Source: Conidiobolus incongruus B7586
Taxonomy: Eukaryota > Entomophthoromycota > Entomophthoromycetes > Entomophthorales > Conidiobolaceae
Length of the DNA stretch: 14,154 bases
Direction: 5' to 3'
Assembly: GCA_000697335.1 (NCBI GenBank)
Contig: JNEM01011750.1
Coordinates: 1-14,154, forward strand
Part shown: positions 10,295-14,154 of the stretch, piece after piece
Layout of the letters: the number at the start of each line of letters is the position of its first letter
How positions within the stretch are numbered: the first letter of the stretch is position 1
Notes under the pieces: model-generated
What the model was told of the DNA's origin: nothing
The model's input: the letters and a program-made list of their open reading frames with translations, nothing else
Database searches by the model: none
Translations under genes and position numbers: made by a program

Positions 10295-11301
10295 GATATT
10301 TAATTGATTCTAGAAACTAAAATATAAAAAAATAATTGTCTACTTTTTTTGATAATACTTTTTATAATAATCTATATAGAAGAATTTTCACTATAACAAT
10401 AATCAATATAATAAAATAATTTTTTAATTTATTTCAAAAATTATTGATTATTAATATATTATTATTATTTAATTGAATATAGTTATTTGTAAAGCGATTT
10501 TCCTTTTTGGTTTATTTTTTTAAAGTTTTTTAATTTAATTTTAAAAATTGTGGGAAATTATAGTTTGAATTTTTTTAATTTCTATAAAGTTGATTATACT
10601 AAATTTTTTAATTTGTTAGATTATATAAATAAAAATGAATTAAAAAAAATTAAATTATTATATTAATATCAATGATATTCTTTTTTTTAATAATCAAATA
10701 ATTTTTTTAAACTGAATATACAATTAATTAATAAAATTTATCAGCTATTGATATCTTATCTTTTAATCAAACTATAAATTGATTTATATATGAGACTAAT
10801 AACTTTTAAATAACTATTCAGCAGTGTCATAAAAATAGGTAATTTGCCAAATCTATCAAACTCTAATATTGAGGATCTAGTAAAAAATTATTAAATGAGG
10901 AAATAAAAGAATATAAGAATAAAATATATAATTAAGAATTTATACATTTTTAATAATATTCAAATGATAATAATAAAATGAAATAATTAAAAGTTTAAAC
11001 TGAATAAATATATTTATAGTTATTTAGTATCAATTACTTATTTTGATATTATACTCTTAAAATATTCATTTATACTTTTATAAATTTGATTATATTATTA
11101 ATATTAACATTATATTAAAAGAAATCATATTATGGTGATTATCATAGATTAGTTTATATTATTTGTACGATCAATTTATAAATTTTTAACATTTGATTGA
11201 TTAAAAGCAAATTTAAGTTCAACTTTGATTAAAGTGAAGTTTAGTAATAAAGTGTACATATATATTGCCAAGAAATTATTTCAGTAACAATTAGAGTTGA
11301 T

Positions 11302-11365
11302 CCTGTTATTTACAGTAGTCGCTATAACGTACTAATATAAATCGCAACGTATTTCCCTCAAGGCA
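11302..11365. repeat. Possible LTR-like fossil fragment (very short)
   Basis: The word CCTGTTATTTAC at 11302-11313 matches CCTGTTATATAC at 13488-13499 in 11 of 12 bases, and both are followed by a G-containing stretch and a GC(T)TATAAC motif (11331-11339 against 13514-13523). TGTTA-type starts are common for LTRs. The match is short, no long terminal pair or internal domain is seen, and the fragment would be broken and old. Confidence 0.15.
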
Positions 11366-11380
11366 AAATATATTAAGAAA

Positions 11381-11400
11381 TATATGTATATATATATACA
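11381..11400. repeat. TA microsatellite
   Basis: A near-perfect TATATG(TA)n tract. A second, shorter (AT)n run lies at about 11594-11609. Such tracts are expected in DNA of this composition and carry no clear function. Confidence 0.8.
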
Positions 11401-11760
11401 TTTTTAAAATTTAATTTGATTTAAAATGAATAATATTAAGACAATTTTTAACACATTTTAAAAATAATAATTACAACATAGATAAAATCTCAGTCAATAT
11501 TAAAAAATAATCAATAGTTTAATAATATTTTCACTATATTAAATCTAGTTAAACTATTTTATTTTGATTATTTAATAGAAACTCTATAATTCTAATATAT
11601 ATATATAATAAGTGAATTAAAATTTTAAATAAAAGTATGCATTTAATAGGTTATTGAAATTTTAAAAATAATTTCAAACAATTAACCGAGTTTTAAAAAT
11701 TTAAATTTGGTTAATTTATACAAGTTTCAAATTTTGAAATTACAATTTAAAAAAGGACTG

Positions 11761-11903
11761 TTCGACTTCAGTTTATTCATCTTTTCAATTAATTTCGTAT
11801 TTTATATTGTATTTTTATTTTAATTAGTTCTTTCTTTTATTATTTTATTTGTGTATATTTCTTTTTTAATTGTTCAGTTATCTCTTTAATTAATCTATAT
11901 TAA
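11761..11903 (+). promoter_or_regulatory. T-rich promoter/leader of the secreted-protein gene
   Basis: The plus strand switches here to a strongly pyrimidine-skewed sequence (TTCATCTTTTC, TTCTTTCTTTTATT, TTTCTTTTTTAATTG), typical of fungal core promoters and transcription start regions of well-expressed genes. The ATG follows TATTAA directly, an A-rich start context. No single TATA element can be picked out. Confidence 0.5.
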
Positions 11904-12593
11904 ATGGTCTTAATAAAAAATTTTCTATTCGCTCTCATCTATGCGAATATCACATTTCAAAGTACAACTAAATCTAAAGGAGATTCGGAGGTGTCCTCTG
12001 CCAAATTGCCAGAGACTGCCAATACCAAAGTCAAGGGCACATCCTCAGAATCATCAGGTGAATCTTCGGCCAAAGAATCTTCCTCTAAAACACATGCTGC
12101 TTCGGTAAATAACACGGTATCTGCTGCTGCAGCTTCACCCATTAGGTTTATTGGATGGCCCAATGCTGTCACTTCTTGTACTGCGACGGAGGCATTGACT
12201 CTTAAAGCAGCATCGGACGATCGATCATTGAGCGGCGATGCAGGTCAAGTGAAAGTCACCGAATTGCACTATACAGCAGGAGTTCAGAATAATGGTGCTC
12301 AGATTCTGTATCGAAAGATGGTTCCAGTAGGAGATCCTTCAGTTTCTCTGGTGTCAGTCGTATTACACAATGCAGAACTTCCAGCAGGGAAGACGGCAGT
12401 GGCTATTTTGTATGATAAGCAATTTGATATGATGACTCAAACGTGTTCTTGCTACTGGATCAACGCGCCTGATGTTGTTCAGGCTGTGCCAAATTTGCCA
12501 GCTTCTGATAAGTATTTCATTCAGTTTGTAGACATGATGAATCCAACTCCTAAAGTGAATGTACGATCGGGCTATTTCGCCATTAAACCATAA
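11904..12593 (+). CDS. Small secreted or cell-wall protein with Kre9/KNH-like C-terminal domain
   Basis: Single-exon gene of 229 residues. Residues 1-20 form a plausible signal peptide (a lysine at 5, hydrophobic VLIKNFLFALIYA, possible cleavage after A14 or S20). Residues 21-78 are a low-complexity Ser/Thr/Ala/Glu/Lys linker suited to O-glycosylation. Residues 79-229 look like a compact beta-rich domain: hydrophobic strands VSLVSVVLHNAELP, KTAVAILYD and CYWINAPDVV, then LPASDKYFIQFVD and a closing RSGYFAI, resembling the end of Ig-like Kre9/KNH domains (VP-x-LPAG-DYxIQ...SGxFxI). Those fungal proteins are linked to beta-1,6-glucan and wall assembly, but the exact role here is not known. Cysteines at 92, 181 and 183 could form a disulfide. 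There is no C-terminal hydrophobic segment, so no GPI anchor is expected. Codon use and GC are like the other genes in the window. Secretion is likely; the family call is moderate. Confidence 0.8.
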   Translation: MVLIKNFLFALIYANITFQSTTKSKGDSEVSSAKLPETANTKVKGTSSESSGESSAKESSSKTHAASVNNTVSAAAASPIRFIGWPNAVTSCTATEALTLKAASDDRSLSGDAGQVKVTELHYTAGVQNNGAQILYRKMVPVGDPSVSLVSVVLHNAELPAGKTAVAILYDKQFDMMTQTCSCYWINAPDVVQAVPNLPASDKYFIQFVDMMNPTPKVNVRSGYFAIKP

Positions 12594-12621
12594 ATTTAAA
12601 CTTCAACATTTTAAATTTCAT

Positions 12622-12627
12622 AATAAA
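12622..12627 (+). terminator. Polyadenylation signal AATAAA
   Basis: A canonical AATAAA lies 29 bases after the stop of the secreted-protein gene, in the right orientation. In DNA this AT-rich the hexamer occurs often by chance, so only position supports it. Confidence 0.4.
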
Positions 12628-14154
12628 CATAATTGGATAAAATGTAATACTAATATCTTTATCAATATATCAAACACTTTTAAGAGTTTTAATAGGTGGT
12701 GAAATGTTGCAAGCTTATGATATTAAATCTAGATTTTCATAAAAATAATCATCGATCTGTACTTTGGAAACTAATAGAATTGTGATATTTGGTTTTAAAA
12801 TTATAACACAACAATACAAATAATATTATTGATGGATAACATAATAATTTTACATTCTAATTTTGGAAACTTTAGTTAATTAATTGATTGATTGAAAATT
12901 GCTTTAAGTGTGCTTACAGTTTTGTAAGAACTTTTTAAAACTTATATAATTTAAAAATTTAGATAGAATCACTAAGATAAATTTGATCATTTATTTCAAA
13001 TTATTTTAGTACCGAAATATATCACTATATTAGAGCAGTTTTAGAAATTGAGACAGAGACACTATTGAAATTAATTCCAATTTGATATTTCTATAGTATT
13101 TTTCTCAATACAAATAATACTTAATAAATGTAATAAAATAATATAAGATCTACCTATATTTTGATATCTATGTTCAAATCAAAGTTTGATTGAAATTTCC
13201 TTATTTTATAGTCAGATCTTCAATATAAAAATATAAAAATATTAAAATAATATTATTAGACTTAAATAAATCCTAGCAATTTATAATAAAATTGGATTTT
13301 ACAACATCTTAACTAAATTATTAAAATATAATTATATTGGAAATTTAATCATAGGTTATTCGATATAAACATAAAATCGTGATTCAATAATAAATTAATC
13401 AAACAATAAATTCCTTATTCAGATGTTGGATTGTAAAGTTTTTATATTGAATTAACTTTAATCTCTCTTTATTTATGTTTGTAGCAGCCTGTTATATACG
13501 AGGGTCATGGTGGCTTATAACCTTATGTCAGTCATGTAAGCATCTGCATATGCTGTTATTATAAAGTCAAAATATGGGTAAATATATTGGAATGATTAGA
13601 AAAGTATATACAATGGTTTAATAAAGTTGTTGGCTGATCACAATAACTGTTAATATATAATATAATTCATTTTCACTCTAATTACATATATCTCTTGTAT
13701 AATTTCATACTTCTTTACCTAACAAACAATGTAATTTATGTTTTTAATTGTATAATTAAAATGATAATAAGTCTAATTTATTTCTTCAAAATTTATTAAT
13801 TTAATCTATAACTAAAATATATCAGTTTTATATATTATTTAATCTCTCATTAAATTAATATACTAATCAGTGAATTCAACTTTATTAAAATCAATCAATA
13901 TATCAACTTCTATCATATAAGTCTTTAATAACTATTGTTTATTCATAACCAGAAATTCAAACTGTTTACTCCAAAATCTTTAATATATTAAAATTATATT
14001 TATTTCATCATTCTTATTAATATTAATTATTATATTTTAGTTAATTTGTTGAACTTTTTTATATTATTATTTAAAATCTTAATGTACATCACATATTTAT
14101 AATATTATTTTAATTAACTATATAAATTATTAATTTGAATTTTTTTATTAATTT
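12628..14154. other. AT-rich intergenic region to the window end
   Basis: No coding sequence or RNA gene is supported. Around 12690-12790 the sequence is a little less AT-rich but has no open frame of note. The only conspicuous island is at about 13480-13650 (listed separately). The last 500 bases are low-complexity A+T. Confidence 0.55.
13490..13650. repeat. Possible solo-LTR fossil
   Basis: A GC-enriched island starts with TGTTATATACGAGGGTCATG and continues with TATAACC, GTCAGTCATGTAAGC and a GCATATGC palindrome; ATAAC at 13643-13647 is complementary to the opening GTTAT, as short LTR ends would be. The start resembles TGTTA-type LTRs, and a weaker relative lies at 11302-11365. No internal region, partner LTR or clear target-site duplication is visible, so the family cannot be assigned; it would be a broken, old remnant. 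Confidence 0.25.

Larger units (their letters stand above)
10295..11760. other. AT-rich intergenic region between NMD3 and the divergent secreted-protein gene
   Basis: NMD3 (minus) and the gene at 11904 (plus) diverge from this roughly 1.6-kb interval, so both promoters lie in it. The stretch next to NMD3 (about 10320-10760) is rich in T runs and A runs and presumably holds its promoter. I see no gene. A small GC-enriched island at about 11290-11370 and a TA tract just after it are listed separately. Confidence 0.5.

Noticed and set aside
11957-12172. Minus-strand 71-residue frame opposite the secreted-protein gene
   Set aside because: It is antisense to the Ser/Glu-rich linker; biased codons there leave the opposite strand open by chance.
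13480-13570. A minus-strand stretch loosely resembling a Ty1/copia RNase H segment
   Set aside because: The resemblance covers only about ten residues, with no neighbouring reverse transcriptase or integrase motifs, so it cannot support a coding-element call; an LTR-like fossil is only slightly better supported.
13481-13570. A tRNA or small structured RNA in the GC-enriched island
   Set aside because: There is no B-box GGTTCGAATCC-like sequence, no cloverleaf pairing and only a five-base stem around the GCATATGC palindrome.
1-14154. CRISPR array, operon, phage defence system or plasmid origin
   Set aside because: The genes are spliced eukaryotic genes and there are no regularly spaced direct repeats or bacterial gene arrangements.

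Overview
The window looks like nuclear DNA from a very AT-rich eukaryote, most probably an early-diverging filamentous fungus. The evidence is four protein genes with fungal-type products, many spliceosomal introns of about 51-55 bases with GTAAxx donors and (T)TAG acceptors, and conserved coding islands of moderate GC set in intergenic DNA that is roughly four-fifths or more A+T. I cannot name the species. The spliced proteins read cleanly in the standard genetic code, and no tRNA, rRNA, CRISPR array or bacterial-type operon is visible.

Layout. Bases 1-2419: AT-rich intergenic DNA with one slightly GC-enriched island (about 890-1270). Bases 2420-3500, minus strand: a three-exon NUC1/EndoG-type mitochondrial nuclease gene (copy A). 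Bases 3501-3930: its upstream region. Bases 3931-5722: AT-rich spacer. Bases 5723-6831, minus: a second NUC1 gene (copy B) with the same exon structure. Bases 6832-7250: an upstream region that still resembles that of copy A. Bases 7251-8383: spacer. Bases 8384-10294, minus: a complete seven-exon NMD3 gene (60S ribosomal subunit export adaptor). Bases 10295-11903: spacer ending in a T-rich promoter. Bases 11904-12593, plus: a single-exon gene for a small secreted or wall protein with a C-terminal domain resembling the Kre9/KNH family. Bases 12594-14154: AT-rich DNA with a possible LTR remnant near 13490-13650.

The genes do not form an obvious pathway: a mitochondrial nuclease pair, a ribosome export factor and a cell-surface protein. 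The most informative part is the NUC1 tandem pair. The copies are only about 65-80 percent identical at both ends, but about 98 percent identical over some 460 bases in the middle, including an intron that differs at one base of 55. That pattern points to gene conversion. The paralogues also differ at opposite termini: copy B has TAA as its second codon and probably starts 15 residues later, which removes the membrane/mitochondrial leader, while copy A has a shortened, altered C-terminal tail. No convincing new multi-gene system is present.
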